From the NCBI GenBank assembly GCA_020793565.1, contig DQIP01000227.1, forward strand, positions 1-41,267: 41,267 nt of DNA, written 5' to 3'. Both the position numbers and the translations under genes were made by a program. The notes under the pieces are model-generated. The model did not search any database. It was given only the letters and a program-made list of their open reading frames with translations, and was not told where the DNA came from. This DNA is from Candidatus Methanovorans sp. Lineage in GTDB: Archaea > Halobacteriota > Methanosarcinia > Methanosarcinales > Methanosarcinaceae. Positions 1 to 9,415 of the stretch are shown piece by piece. Each line of letters opens with the position of its first letter. The first letter of the stretch is position 1.

Positions 1-184
1 TTTCGAAGTTTTATTTTTTGAGGTATGGAAATCATCCGTTTATTAAAAAATCTAATTAATAATTGGAATTATTCTCTTTATTACTCAATTATTATATATA
101 ATCTTTACGAAAATATGAAATTGTTGCATGCTTACTGCATGCGTTTATAATCATAACTGGAATTGCTGACAACAAAATTGTACT

Positions 185-291
185 CACAACCTATCCGGAA
201 ATGGATAGGGAGCTTCTTCTAAAGACCCGGATGAGGGAAATCTTCACGTCCGGTTCTATAATGGAGCTCATGGTAACCTCGGGGATATTAC
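185..291 (+). mobile_element. group II intron 3' end (domains V-VI), truncated
   Basis: Bases 224-256 have the layout of group II intron domain V: a lower stem CCGGA/TCCGG, an upper stem closing on a GAAA loop, and the trailing GGTTC. The usual AGC catalytic triad reads ACC here, so the copy may be degenerate. A perfect hairpin (CCTATCC/GGATAGG, 190-209) precedes it, as a domain IV tip would. The following 35 bases end in ...TATTAC at 291, matching the AY 3' terminus of these introns. No reverse transcriptase is visible, since any ORF would lie before base 1. Bases 1-184 are AT-rich with no gene seen. Assignment is by motif and shape only. Confidence 0.6.
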
Positions 292-302
292 TTCAATAAG
301 AG

Positions 303-490
303 GTGCGCTATGAGATCTACTTGAAGTCCGATAAAAGTTTATGAGTACAATCCCTGTAAAAATGTAAAAAGATTCGAAGAGAAGTTCTAAACCGGAAATG
401 AGCCTTGCCAGATAGGTTATTACATTTACTAGTGCGAAGATATGTAATACCCTATCTGCGGCGGGTTGAGTGCATGGGAGGTGTCGTATG
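303..490 (+). mobile_element. group II intron 5' fragment (domain I)
   Basis: The segment begins with GTGCGC, the 5' consensus of bacterial and archaeal group II introns. It then shows a long domain I-like arm: CCAGATAGG (409-417) pairs with the CCCTATCTG segment, enclosing a second stem TATTACAT/ATGTAATA and an unpaired GTGCGA motif. The resemblance stops around 490, about 20 bases from the stop codon of the LemA gene on the other strand, so the intron is cut off. Only about 11 bases separate it from the preceding intron's 3' end. Inference from structure; no intron-encoded protein is present. Confidence 0.5.
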
Positions 491-509
491 AAATATAAAA
501 ACTGCGTAC

Positions 510-1082
510 TTAAAACTCAACCTTTGGCGCGGTTTCTGCTCCTTTCTCTGCCTCAAAGTACAGTTTTTCATCGAAGCCGAACATGTTGGCAACTATTGCA
601 GCAGGCATTTTCTTTATACGGGTATTGTACGTCCGTACCTCTTCGTTATAACGCATTCTTTCAACTGCAATCCGGTTTTCCGTACCTTCCAGTTGTGACT
701 GCAGAGCAAGGAAGTTCTCGCTTGCCTTCAGATCCGGATAGTTCTCGACAACCATAAGAAGTCGGGATAACGCAGAATCCATACTTCCGGCGGCATCCAT
801 TTTATCCTGGGGCGTAACAGCCGCCGTCCACTGGCTTCTGGCATTTGTAATGTCGAGAAGAAGTTCTTTTTCATGGGATGCATAACCTTTAACCGTGGAA
901 ATAAGGTTCGGGATCAGGTCTGCCCTGCGCTGGTACTGGCTTTCCACCTGTGCCCAGGCACTGTCAACACTTTCCTCTGCAGTGATAAAACCGTTATACA
1001 TCGAAAGGAACCAGCCACCGGACAGCAGCGCAAGAACAATGACCACGCCGACAACTGCAAGTATTGTGTTTCTGGAACTCAT
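510..1082 (-). CDS. LemA family protein
   Basis: A 190-residue protein with one N-terminal membrane anchor (about residues 7-27, rich in V, L, I and G), followed by a long helical domain. The stretch with VDSAWAQVESQYQRR and the nearby DLIPNL is the LemA family signature (QRRxDLIPNLV), and the C-terminal MFGFDEK segment also fits. LemA proteins are membrane-anchored helical bundles of unclear function, often encoded beside TPM-domain proteins. The start overlaps the preceding gene's end by four bases, so the two are probably translationally coupled. Third gene of a TPM - nucleotidyltransferase-like - LemA unit. Full length. Confidence 0.9.
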   Translation of the reverse strand: MSSRNTILAVVGVVIVLALLSGGWFLSMYNGFITAEESVDSAWAQVESQYQRRADLIPNLISTVKGYASHEKELLLDITNARSQWTAAVTPQDKMDAAGSMDSALSRLLMVVENYPDLKASENFLALQSQLEGTENRIAVERMRYNEEVRTYNTRIKKMPAAIVANMFGFDEKLYFEAEKGAETAPKVEF

Positions 1083-1714
1083 TCGTTCACCTCATGTTCA
1101 TCAACAATTTCTCCGATATCGGATAATACCTTTATGATACTTCTAATATACTGGTCCCGGTCTTCCCGGAATTCAGCATTACCCCTGCGTATATCGTAGA
1201 TATCTTTCAGGATATGTGTGTCAACACTATAGCCATCTGAAACCGCACTGAACATATCAGGAGATTCCTGCAAGTTTTTCAGGTACAGGAGCGCTCCAAG
1301 AAGCGGCGTGAGTGTGGGAACTGCCGCAAGGATCAGCGACTCAATATCCTTGTTTTTATATTGTAGGTATTCCCCGCGTAGGTGGATCAGTTTTGACCGG
1401 ATCTCGAACTCAAGCTGATGACGGAGATGTTCTTTTGATATATGAATATCTTTCATGAAGTCTTCACCATAGAGTATTGTGTGGTGCTGTTTGATGTTCA
1501 AAAACTCAATTGGAAATACATCTGCACCATCCACAAGCTCTTCTTTTGTGAGCAGTAGGGGGATTTCCCCAAGATGCTTGAGCTTTTGCAGGGTTTCAAA
1601 ATCAAGATCCCTGCAGACTGCGAGATGCGTAGCATCATTACCTGTTTGATATTCTGCAAGGCTAACCAGATTGTCTCCGAGTATTTCCTTAATATTTTCT
1701 ATTTCCGTTGTCAT
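1079..1714 (-). CDS. nucleotidyltransferase-like protein of unknown function
   Basis: A 211-residue protein lying between a TPM-domain gene and a LemA gene, overlapping LemA by four bases. The first half (VSLAEYQTGNDATHLAV, then VFPIEFLNIKQHHTILYG) resembles a nucleotidyltransferase-like fold of the kind sometimes found beside TPM/LemA pairs, but no intact GSxxxxDxD catalytic motif is seen. It may therefore be a degenerate or binding-only domain. The second half is helical with a short hydrophobic patch (AAVPTLTPLLGALLYL, about residues 129-144) that could touch the membrane. The family resemblance is from memory of context, so the call is tentative. Confidence 0.5.
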   Translation of the reverse strand: MTTEIENIKEILGDNLVSLAEYQTGNDATHLAVCRDLDFETLQKLKHLGEIPLLLTKEELVDGADVFPIEFLNIKQHHTILYGEDFMKDIHISKEHLRHQLEFEIRSKLIHLRGEYLQYKNKDIESLILAAVPTLTPLLGALLYLKNLQESPDMFSAVSDGYSVDTHILKDIYDIRRGNAEFREDRDQYIRSIIKVLSDIGEIVDEHEVNE

Positions 1715-1720
1715 AATATA

Positions 1721-1790
1721 TTACCACCTATTGCCGCATCTCACTATTGCCACTTATTACCAGGTACTGCCAGTCATTACCACATGTTAC
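1721..1790. repeat. degenerate ATTACCAC/ATTGCC short repeats
   Basis: The gap between the TPM gene and the nucleotidyltransferase-like gene holds several imperfect copies of a motif like TATTACCAC / TATTGCCAC / TACTGCCAG at roughly 10-17 base spacing. Cause and role are unknown. It lies in what should be the intercistronic leader of the operon. Confidence 0.45.
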
Positions 1791-1834
1791 ATCGATTTTA
1801 TAATTGATCGTTCGTCATCTGCTGCATAGTCTTA

Positions 1835-2581
1835 TTACCAGCTTCCACCAAACCCGCCGCCGCCAGACATGCCGCCTCCGAATCCTCCGAAGCCGCCACC
1901 ACCGCCGCCAGACATACCTCCGAAGCCGCCGCCGAAGCCGCCGTAATACATGTGAGTACGACCATGTCCGGGTTTGTGGGTGTTAGATGTCAACATACTA
2001 AATACTAACAGGAGAAGAATGAACAGAAATAGTATAATCCCAGGTCCGGTGGAGATGCCGCCAGGTTCCGCGCTGTATTCTGAGATGACACTCTCATCAC
2101 CTTCAAGAAGTTTCTCTATTACAACAATTGATTCATAGACACCTTTGCCGTATTCCCCGTTCTTGAAATTGGGAACAATGATCCGGTTCCCGATATTCAC
2201 CTTCATGCTGTCGGTGATGACACCCTCAAGTCCGTAACCTACTTCGAATCTGTATTCCCGCTCCTGTTTCGCGATCAGGATCAGCAGACCGTTATCCTTG
2301 TCTTTTTTGCCTATGCCGGACTGTTCGAACAGTTTCACCGCATACATTTCCTTGGATTCCCCACCAAGGGATTCCACGGTAACAACAGCAATCTCCACTG
2401 TTGTCTCCAGTTCTATCTTAGTTGCAAGATCTGTGATATTTGTCTCATAAGCAGGATCGATCATGTCGGCACTGTCTGTGACAAAACCGGCAAGTTGTGG
2501 ACCATTAACCGCTGCTGCTGTGGAAGCGCAGAGGATCAGGATAATTAATGCCAGTGAATATTTTATTATATCAGTTTTCAT
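1835..2581 (-). CDS. TPM-domain secreted/membrane protein (YgcG-like)
   Basis: A 248-residue protein. Residues 1-24 form a signal peptide (KYSLALIILILC, then ASTAAA). Residues about 25-150 form a TPM domain, the fold named for TLP18.3, Psb32 and MOLO-1, with typical ...VEIAVVTVESLGG, a GIGKKDKDNGLLILIA segment and YRFEVGYGLEGV. A membrane helix follows (about 177-195, IILFLFILLLLVF), then a glycine-rich tail ending GGGGFGGSW. This TPM-TM-Gly-tail layout is characteristic of YgcG-like proteins found with LemA, so the pair probably acts together at the membrane. The biochemical role is unknown. First gene of the three-gene unit. Confidence 0.85.
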   Translation of the reverse strand: MKTDIIKYSLALIILILCASTAAAVNGPQLAGFVTDSADMIDPAYETNITDLATKIELETTVEIAVVTVESLGGESKEMYAVKLFEQSGIGKKDKDNGLLILIAKQEREYRFEVGYGLEGVITDSMKVNIGNRIIVPNFKNGEYGKGVYESIVVIEKLLEGDESVISEYSAEPGGISTGPGIILFLFILLLLVFSMLTSNTHKPGHGRTHMYYGGFGGGFGGMSGGGGGGFGGFGGGMSGGGGFGGSW

Positions 2582-2783
2582 ATGCTTATTTGTTGCACCT
2601 ATTATATTTAATATGTTGTGCTTTTACCAGTATGATAAATGGCGATCTAATATAAAGGGTACCATTTGATTACTTTCACCCCACTTCGATGCAAGTTATA
2701 TACAATCACATCATATTAAGTGCAACAATGATACAACTGGTATGATATCCGAGAAAATTCTCGCTATGCCCGGATTTACTCAA

Positions 2784-2804
2784 ACTATATAATTCTATAT
2801 ATTG
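2784..2804 (+). promoter_or_regulatory. TATA box(es) for recQ
   Basis: Two overlapping archaeal TATA-like boxes (ACTATATAAT at 2784 and CTATATATTG at 2795) lie 35-55 bases before the recQ ATG. Transcription would start close to the ATG. No Shine-Dalgarno motif precedes it, so a short or leaderless mRNA is likely. Confidence 0.4.
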
Positions 2805-2838
2805 ACACTATAAAAAAGTAGCATTTATTGGAATAAAT

Positions 2839-5076
2839 ATGCACCGGACACTTCAGAAATACTTTGGTTACACATTTTTTCGTCCGCTTCAGGAGGACAT
2901 TATCAATGATGTCCTAAACGGAAAGGACACCTTTGTTCTGATGCCTACCGGCGGCGGAAAATCGCTCTGTTTCCAGTTACCGGCACTTTTGATGGATGGA
3001 ATAACAGTTGTCGTCTCTCCCCTCATCTCTCTAATGAAGGATCAGGTTGACACCCTTCAGGCAAACGGCATTAATGCTGAATATCTCAACAGTACGTTGA
3101 GTTACAGGGAAATAAAGGACATAAAAGCGTCCATACTTAACAACAGGATAAAGATACTCTATGTTGCACCGGAGCGGCTTATGCTGTCGGATACTCTTGG
3201 GTTGCTAAAGGATGCGAATGTGAGCCTGTTTGCGATTGACGAAGCACATTGCATCTCTGAATGGGGGCACGATTTTCGACCTGAATATCGAAGGCTCAAG
3301 ATATTAAGAAACCAATTCCCCTCAGTACCCATGATCGCACTGACTGCGACTGCTACCCCAAAAGTGCGAAATGACATTGTTTCAGAGTTGAAATTTAAGG
3401 AGCACAGCACGTATGTGGCAAGTTTTGACCGCGAGAACCTTTTTTACAGGATAAAGCCAAAAAAGGATACATATGCTAATTTGCTTCAATACCTTAAAGA
3501 AAATAAAGGCAAAAGCGGCATCATCTATTGCCAGAGCCGGAAGACCGTGGATTCACTGTCAATGAAACTCAGGAAAGCAGGTTTTAGTTCGCTGCCATAT
3601 CATGCAGGCTTAACTGACAAAATACGTGCAAAGAACCAGGAGATGTTCATCAGGGACGATGCCCAGATCATTGTGGCGACTGTCGCTTTCGGGATGGGGA
3701 TCGATAAGCCGAATGTACGTTTTGTTGTCCACTATGACCTGCCAAAGAACCTTGAGAGTTACTATCAGGAAACAGGCAGGGGTGGGCGTGATGGACTTGA
3801 ATGTGACTGCATAATGTTCTTTGGTCACGGTGACCGCTACAAGATCGAGTATTTCATCAACAAGATTGGAAAAAAACAGGAGCGTGACATCGCGCTTGTC
3901 CAGTTACGCGAGATGATAGGCTATTGCGAGGCAAATTCATGCCGCAGGAAAGTATTACTCAAATATTTCGGAGAGGAACTTAAGAACGACAACTGCGGAA
4001 ACTGCGATGTATGCCTTGAGCCAAAAGAGATGTTCGACGGTACGGAGGCTGCAAAGAAACTGATACTGTGCATAGAAGGACTTAACCAGAGATTCGGTAT
4101 GAACTATGTGATCGATGTTCTGGTTGGTGCAAAGACCAAGAAGATCATTGATAACCGCCACACAATGTTAAAAAGTTACAGTACAGGTCGCGAATATTCG
4201 AAATCACAGTGGCAGTCAATCACACGTGAGATGGTGCGGCTTGAGGTGTTGAGTGTTGAAGGTGCAAGGTACCCATTGCTGAAATTGAATGACAAAAGTA
4301 TGTCTGTCCTGGGTGGCAATGGATCTGTGGATATCACAAAACCTGCACCGGAAATGCAGGTGAAAGAAAGACGTGCTGTTATTAAATCCGGAATTAAGCC
4401 AGGATCCGGTTCAGGTTCAGGTTCAATGTCAAGACCGACCGTTGGTAAAACTATAAAACCTGAGAATTCAGGATTGTTCGAGAGATTGAAGGTGCTTAGA
4501 AAAACAATTGCCATTAATGCAAATTTACCTCCTTACATAATTTTTGCAGACACGACCCTCCGGCAGATGGCTGCAAAGCGCCCAAAAACCCAGCAGGAAT
4601 TTTTAAAGATAACAGGTGTGGGTGAGCATAAACTGGAAAAATACGGAGGCACATTCCTGACAGAGATCGCTGATCACTGCGATGGTGGGGGGGCACATAG
4701 GCCACAAGCACAGGATCCAGTGAGAGCATCCCCAACAATTCCGGAAAGGCGCACTGCGACGCCCCCTGTTCTGTCCGAAACTGTGGCGGAAACATTTGGT
4801 CTTTATCGACAGCACATGTTGGTCGAAGAGATCGCACAGGTTCGGAACCTGGCTCCGAGCACAATTGCCGGGCACATGGAAACCCTGATCCTGGCTAAAA
4901 AGATAGATTCCATAGATAATCTCATCGATGCAGATAAACAACGTATGATCATAAATGCGATAAACGATGTAGAGGAAAAATTTCTCTCGCGCATCAAAGC
5001 GAAACTCGGTGAGGATTATTCCTATGGCGAGATAAAACTTGTACTTGCGGCAATTAAAGTTGCTCCTGAACGTTAA
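2839..5076 (+). CDS. recQ: ATP-dependent DNA helicase RecQ
   Basis: A 745-residue superfamily 2 3'-5' DNA helicase for repair and recombination. The N-terminal FRPLQ motif 0 is present. Walker A is PTGGGKS (about 36-42), the DEAH box falls at 134-137 followed by CISEWGHDFRPEY, and motif III is ALTATAT. Motifs V/VI are VATVAFGMGID and QETGRGGRDG. A RecQ zinc-binding cluster follows (CEANSC, then CGNCDVC, about 355-393) with an RQC region. The HRDC domain (about residues 545-610) starts at LFERLKVLR. The C-terminus adds a winged-helix-like segment (ETFGLYRQHMLVEEIA) as in long bacterial RecQ proteins. A Ser/Gly-rich linker sits before HRDC. Appears intact despite a seven-G run at about 4686. 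Confidence 0.95.
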   Translation: MHRTLQKYFGYTFFRPLQEDIINDVLNGKDTFVLMPTGGGKSLCFQLPALLMDGITVVVSPLISLMKDQVDTLQANGINAEYLNSTLSYREIKDIKASILNNRIKILYVAPERLMLSDTLGLLKDANVSLFAIDEAHCISEWGHDFRPEYRRLKILRNQFPSVPMIALTATATPKVRNDIVSELKFKEHSTYVASFDRENLFYRIKPKKDTYANLLQYLKENKGKSGIIYCQSRKTVDSLSMKLRKAGFSSLPYHAGLTDKIRAKNQEMFIRDDAQIIVATVAFGMGIDKPNVRFVVHYDLPKNLESYYQETGRGGRDGLECDCIMFFGHGDRYKIEYFINKIGKKQERDIALVQLREMIGYCEANSCRRKVLLKYFGEELKNDNCGNCDVCLEPKEMFDGTEAAKKLILCIEGLNQRFGMNYVIDVLVGAKTKKIIDNRHTMLKSYSTGREYSKSQWQSITREMVRLEVLSVEGARYPLLKLNDKSMSVLGGNGSVDITKPAPEMQVKERRAVIKSGIKPGSGSGSGSMSRPTVGKTIKPENSGLFERLKVLRKTIAINANLPPYIIFADTTLRQMAAKRPKTQQEFLKITGVGEHKLEKYGGTFLTEIADHCDGGGAHRPQAQDPVRASPTIPERRTATPPVLSETVAETFGLYRQHMLVEEIAQVRNLAPSTIAGHMETLILAKKIDSIDNLIDADKQRMIINAINDVEEKFLSRIKAKLGEDYSYGEIKLVLAAIKVAPER

Positions 5077-5081
5077 AACCC

Positions 5082-5843
5082 CTACATCACAAGATACTTC
5101 AGTGTGAAATTGAATATCAGGTCCCCGAAAACAACTGCTGTGACAAAACCTGCTGTAATGGGGATCATGAACGGGAGTCCAGGTGTGACCCATACCTTTT
5201 CATCGATAAAACCTTTCTCAATATATCCTTCAAGTTCATGTATAACATCATGATCTGGTTCGGCGCCCACCCAGGTAAAATGAGATATAACACCTTCATC
5301 CGTGCGCCCGTACACATCCATTAATCGTATATGCCTATCCTTAAGGCCAGGGACACTGGATTTGTATCCCACGAACATATATCCGGGTTTTTTTAGCATT
5401 TCATGAACCGATACCTGTGTTAAATTATACAGGAACAGTCCGATCGGTACGATAATTGACAGGAGCACGGAATTACCGAACACACTGAATGCAAACAGGT
5501 TAATTGGTGGTACCCCATGAATTGGGAAAGCCTGACCTGGCATGTAGATTGCCGGAAAAGTGGGAATTATGATGGATATCACCATAATAACTTTTGCATC
5601 CGCGCCACCGAATGCGTTTAACTGGAACAGGACATATACGAATGCAAATATGAACGCAAACGACAGCACCATGCGGATAAAGTACGGGAATCCATAGTTC
5701 AGCAGGTCATAGATGATAAATGGCAGTCCTGCGGCAAACATTACAGGCCATACATTGTTGGATACGCGGCGCGTTTTTATGTCAGAGTAACAGGAATATA
5801 ATAAAAATGGGATGCATACGAGAACTTTAAGGAGTTCCATCAT
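5082..5843 (-). CDS. A24 family prepilin/preflagellin peptidase
   Basis: A 253-residue polytopic membrane aspartyl protease that cleaves type IV pilin-like and archaellin signal peptides at the cytoplasmic face. The two catalytic aspartates are visible: D21 in the YSDIKTRRVSN motif and D82 in GGADAK. Several hydrophobic segments surround them, and a soluble region of about 60-70 residues (about 155-220) lies before the last helix. It may correspond to FlaK/PibD or to an archaeal EppA-like pilin peptidase; no pilin or archaellin gene is in the window to decide. The ATG follows immediately after the stop codon of the HPS-RraA gene, so the two are cotranscribed. Confidence 0.88.
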   Translation of the reverse strand: MMELLKVLVCIPFLLYSCYSDIKTRRVSNNVWPVMFAAGLPFIIYDLLNYGFPYFIRMVLSFAFIFAFVYVLFQLNAFGGADAKVIMVISIIIPTFPAIYMPGQAFPIHGVPPINLFAFSVFGNSVLLSIIVPIGLFLYNLTQVSVHEMLKKPGYMFVGYKSSVPGLKDRHIRLMDVYGRTDEGVISHFTWVGAEPDHDVIHELEGYIEKGFIDEKVWVTPGLPFMIPITAGFVTAVVFGDLIFNFTLKYLVM

Positions 5844-7130
5844 CTAATGCTTTTCCCATTTTTCCAGGTCCAGTATCCCGGACAATGTGCGCCCCTTCCG
5901 TATCTCGTCATAAAGGCGACTTTCTGTTTTCTCGACCTCTTTTGCACGGCGTGCGATCTCATAGGCGCGCTCCTTCGGTACAACGACCACGCCGTTATCA
6001 TCACCAACAATATAATCACCAGGCTTAACAGCCTGCGCACCGCAGACAATTTCTGCATTGATCTCCCCAAAACCTTTTGGTTCACCCGCATTTGGCACAC
6101 TGCTTTTGGCAAAAACAGGCAGGTCAAGTTGCTCGATCTCATTAATGTCACGCACGGCACCATCGATCACAACACCACCAATCCCTTTATTAAGACAGCT
6201 AAGAGTTGCCAGCCCGCCCCATGGTGCTACATGGTTGTTTCCATTGTAGATCACAATCACATCGCCGGGATTTGCAATGTCAATTGCTTCAACAGTCTTT
6301 GCCCAGTCACCTGCAAATGTCTGCACAGTGACTGCCCTGCCAACCATCTTTTTTCCCTTTACCATGGAATGAATGTTTCGCATCGCACCTTTACGGTGCA
6401 TCGCATCCGATATATTTGGTGTTGAAACGCCCAGCAGGAGTTGGTGTATTTCCTCATCAATTGATGTTTTTGAAATTATGACACCAACCGGTGCATCCAC
6501 ACTTTCCCGAATTGCACGTGCGGACCCTGTCACATTGTCAGATCTGGTGATGTTTCCCCCAACAATGACAATATTCGCACCGGCCTGCACGGCCTGTGCA
6601 CCAGTTTTCGCATCCATGCCTCCTGCGATCGCAATCGGTATGTTTACTTTACCTACAATGTTTTTGAGGATATCCATCGGATCTTTCCCCATCATCTGTT
6701 GGTCAATACCTGCATGCACATTGATGTAATCGATGCCAATTTTTTCGAGTTCCTGCGCGCGCATGATCGGGTCTTGTGCACAGAGCAGGTCAGCCATTAA
6801 TTTAACGCCATACTTGCGCGCCGATCGGACAGAATCAAGAATTGTAGCATCATCCGCGCTCCCGAGCAGTATAACAATGTCTGCACCGGCCTTTGCTGCC
6901 ATTTCAACTTCCATTGCACCAGTGTCCACAGTTTTCATGTCTGCAAGGATCGTGCGGTCCGGAAATTCATTTTTCAGTTCCCTGATGGCATCCATGCCTT
7001 CGCTTTTGATCAATGGGGTACCCACCTCTATCCAGTCAATGCCACCGATGGCGGCTTCCTTTGCGATCTGCACAGCACGGTCGATTTCCAACAGGTCAAG
7101 TGCGACTTGGATTATGGGTTTAGGTTTGAT
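5844..7130 (-). CDS. bifunctional 3-hexulose-6-phosphate synthase / RraA-like fusion
   Basis: The N-terminal half is a 3-hexulose-6-phosphate synthase of the OMP decarboxylase suprafamily with the metal/catalytic DMKTVD motif. In archaea it makes ribulose 5-phosphate, or fixes formaldehyde. The C-terminal half is RraA/HMG-aldolase-like, with [10 protein letters not shown] and [10 protein letters not shown]. The fusion is known in archaea. The family's first strand ([10 protein letters not shown], with its conserved Asp) is encoded upstream of the first ATG/GTG/TTG codon (a TTG at 7091). No standard start lies between there and the in-frame stop at 7167-7169. A strong ribosome site (AAAGGTGAT, 7142-7134) points to initiation at ATC (7130) or ATT (7133), or to an error at that codon. 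Followed directly by the A24 peptidase. Confidence 0.9.
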   Translation of the reverse strand: MKPKPIIQVALDLLEIDRAVQIAKEAAIGGIDWIEVGTPLIKSEGMDAIRELKNEFPDRTILADMKTVDTGAMEVEMAAKAGADIVILLGSADDATILDSVRSARKYGVKLMADLLCAQDPIMRAQELEKIGIDYINVHAGIDQQMMGKDPMDILKNIVGKVNIPIAIAGGMDAKTGAQAVQAGANIVIVGGNITRSDNVTGSARAIRESVDAPVGVIISKTSIDEEIHQLLLGVSTPNISDAMHRKGAMRNIHSMVKGKKMVGRAVTVQTFAGDWAKTVEAIDIANPGDVIVIYNGNNHVAPWGGLATLSCLNKGIGGVVIDGAVRDINEIEQLDLPVFAKSSVPNAGEPKGFGEINAEIVCGAQAVKPGDYIVGDDNGVVVVPKERAYEIARRAKEVEKTESRLYDEIRKGRTLSGILDLEKWEKH

Positions 7131-7169
7131 AATATCACCTTTGATCGATAATTGGTAGCTAATATGTTA

Positions 7170-7642
7170 TTTATGTATATAAAACACCTGAATACCTGTA
7201 AATTGAGACTTTTTATTATCTTCCTGAATGATCCGGAAAACTATAGAAATTGAATATGGAAATTATGATATTGTTCATAAATTCAGGTTGAGTTAAGAAA
7301 ATAATTTAAAGATCATGCGCGGAGGCAGGGCACGATGTAGGACCAAGAATTAAATGTCCAATACACGAATAAATGAGAGGTTTATTTTTTGGATATATAT
7401 ATCAGATTCGATGGAAAATATCTTCAAGCACTGTTTAATAGATTTAAAGTGGGAACACCTGGTCATTCTTGAAGATTAAACGTCATTTTGAGAAATTACC
7501 TGGCAATATGCCTTTGAAAAAACGCAATGCATAGGGAAATCAAACTCCGTATGCTGATAAGCATGGCTTTTTTGGTGAAACACCAGTTAACAGGATCGTT
7601 GCACAGGCAAAGCTACGCATATCCATTTTACAGATAGATAAT
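7170..7642. other. gene-free stretch between HPS-RraA and mcrA
   Basis: No intact gene is seen. A TATA-like TTTTATATA on the minus strand near 7180 would serve the HPS-RraA gene. On the plus strand around 7508-7625 one frame reads MPLKKRNA, a stop, then a segment ending PVNRIVAQAKLR. This looks like debris of an unidentified gene but cannot be assigned. Confidence 0.4.
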
Positions 7643-7677
7643 AATAAAAAAGAAAAAGTAGGCGAAACGCCTACTTT
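7643..7677 (-). terminator. terminator of the mcr operon
   Basis: A perfect 10-bp inverted repeat (AAAGTAGGCG / CGCCTACTTT, arms 7655-7664 and 7668-7677) with a three-base loop lies 12 bases after the mcrA stop. On the transcribed strand it is followed by a T-rich run (T5-C-T7), the strongest terminator-like structure in the window. Confidence 0.85.
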
Positions 7678-7688
7678 AAGTTTTCAGT

Positions 7689-9404
7689 TTATTTTGCCGG
7701 GATGATGAGTGATCTCTCACCAGCTGGTACGAACTCTCTGATTGCACCTCTGCCGAATTCTCTTCTTGGCTGTGTGAAGTCGAATGGCAAAAGAGCATCT
7801 GCGAAGCAAAGCTTGATCAGTGGGTTCACTGCGAATGCATCTCCACGACTGGAGTGTGCTCCTGATGCGATACCTGCGTATCCACCCTGGTGACCTACGT
7901 TCATTGCGTAGTTAGGGTAGTTTGCACCACGAAGTTCAAGAGGCTCTCCTTCGTCGGACTGGTATGAGAATACGTTGGTTGCACCACACTGGTCCTGCAA
8001 ATCGTAACCGAAGAAACCAAGACGACCGTGTGCTTCCTTGTGCAGGTACATTGAAAGGTACCATGCGGAAAGACCGGCATTTCCGTTTCCGGTTGCGAGT
8101 GCTGTTGAAACACCTGATGCTGCTGCAAGCATTGTTGCCCTCTGGGAACCTCCGAAGTGGTCCTCAAGTACAGTTGGGTATTTCTCGTAGTTCTCCAATC
8201 CATAGATTGTGGATTCGGTTGCAATATCCTTAACAGTCTCGATGGTTGCCGGGGCCTTGTTGTCAGTACCCAGGTTTGCTGCACCGCCATACTTGTCGTT
8301 GATGTAATCAACGTCATGGTAGGTGTTGTCATCAAGGATGTTGTTGGTGTATGCTGCTGTTGCATACTGTGTGAAACCGACACCACCGGACATGTATGAT
8401 CCAAGCCAGATCTGGTCGTAGAGCATACATCCTGCACCGACTACCTCAAGGGAAACGTGTGCTGGGTCTTTCTTGTCTACACGGCTTGTCTGAATGATAT
8501 CTGCCATGTGACCGAAGGACAATCCACCAGGCTCGTTAGGACCACGTGCACGGCGTGCTGGAAGCATTTCGGACATTGAAACAAGTCCTGCGTGCTTTGC
8601 ACTGAATGCGAGATCTGCTACTGCTGCTTCACCGGCACACATGTTGTATGCTGCAATGAATGACATACCGACCTGCATTGCCATCCATCTGGATGTCTGT
8701 GCACCATCAGTTGTTCTGCTGACGATTGTTGGTATGTGTACAGCCTGCCATGTGGTCTTGCCAATGGATGCTTTGATCTGTGCTGCCTGTTCTGCATCGA
8801 ATTCCTTGTTGATGTTGACAACAAACTGGCTGTCAATCTCATCTGCAAGTTCATCGTCACCAGTGTAGACTTTGACGTAACAGTCGTCAACCAGTGCTGG
8901 GTGTGTCTCAACCATGTGTTCCTGGACAACTGCTGCACCAGGCATTGCGTGGTTCACAACTTCAAGATAGTGGTTGATCGTCTCTGGTGTAACTTCCTTA
9001 CCAAGACGTTTCTCAAGTGTCTCATGTGCGAGGTCAAGACCTACTACACAGGATCTCCTGATATCATCCCACATCTGCTGCATTGCTGCATTGTTGACGA
9101 AGTGGAGGTCATCTGGTTCACAAACGATATCCGTACCTGAAAGTACGTATGGTGTAAGTGCTCTCTGTCCAAGAGGGATACCTGCACAGTGCATATCAGG
9201 GTTGTATGCTACAAGTCCTCTTTTCTTTGCGATCTCTTGACCGGCTTTCTTCATCTCTACTTTTCTTGGGCTCTGTTCAACACCAAGTCTGAGATACTTT
9301 GCAGTCTTGCCTGTAATTGTCCCGCCAATCTGCTTGTTGTCACCAAATTCTTCTGTGAATTTGATTTCCATTGCTCTTTTGAACATTTTCTCTTTTTCTG
9401 CCAT
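7689..9404 (-). CDS. mcrA: methyl-coenzyme M reductase alpha subunit
   Basis: A 571-residue catalytic subunit of the nickel F430 enzyme that makes or activates methane. Key residues match the well-studied enzyme: Q161 (axial Ni ligand, in AVVQEHM), F344 and Y347 (VGFTQYATA), N-methyl-histidine site H271 (AKHAG), methyl-arginine site R285 (LPARRARG), glutamine Q421 (GGSQRA), thioglycine site G466 and S-methylcysteine-type C473 ([11 protein letters not shown]). The sequence is Methanosarcinales-like and lacks the cysteine-rich patch reported for ANME-1. A Shine-Dalgarno GGTGAT lies five bases before the ATG. Last gene of the operon and followed by a strong hairpin terminator. R285 is the expected target of the neighbouring Mmp10. 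Confidence 0.99.
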   Translation of the reverse strand: MAEKEKMFKRAMEIKFTEEFGDNKQIGGTITGKTAKYLRLGVEQSPRKVEMKKAGQEIAKKRGLVAYNPDMHCAGIPLGQRALTPYVLSGTDIVCEPDDLHFVNNAAMQQMWDDIRRSCVVGLDLAHETLEKRLGKEVTPETINHYLEVVNHAMPGAAVVQEHMVETHPALVDDCYVKVYTGDDELADEIDSQFVVNINKEFDAEQAAQIKASIGKTTWQAVHIPTIVSRTTDGAQTSRWMAMQVGMSFIAAYNMCAGEAAVADLAFSAKHAGLVSMSEMLPARRARGPNEPGGLSFGHMADIIQTSRVDKKDPAHVSLEVVGAGCMLYDQIWLGSYMSGGVGFTQYATAAYTNNILDDNTYHDVDYINDKYGGAANLGTDNKAPATIETVKDIATESTIYGLENYEKYPTVLEDHFGGSQRATMLAAASGVSTALATGNGNAGLSAWYLSMYLHKEAHGRLGFFGYDLQDQCGATNVFSYQSDEGEPLELRGANYPNYAMNVGHQGGYAGIASGAHSSRGDAFAVNPLIKLCFADALLPFDFTQPRREFGRGAIREFVPAGERSLIIPAK

Positions 9405-9415
9405 TTTATATCACC

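Noticed and set aside
873-1199. Open frame opposite the LemA gene
   Set aside because: It is the reverse shadow of lemA and its neighbour, with no ribosome site and no domain.
1835-1960. GGT/GGC repeats as a separate DNA repeat
   Set aside because: They encode the normal glycine-rich tail of the TPM protein.
4603-5193. Long minus-strand frames under the 3' half of recQ
   Set aside because: Composition is cysteine/histidine-rich and non-protein-like; recQ is clearly the real gene on the plus strand.
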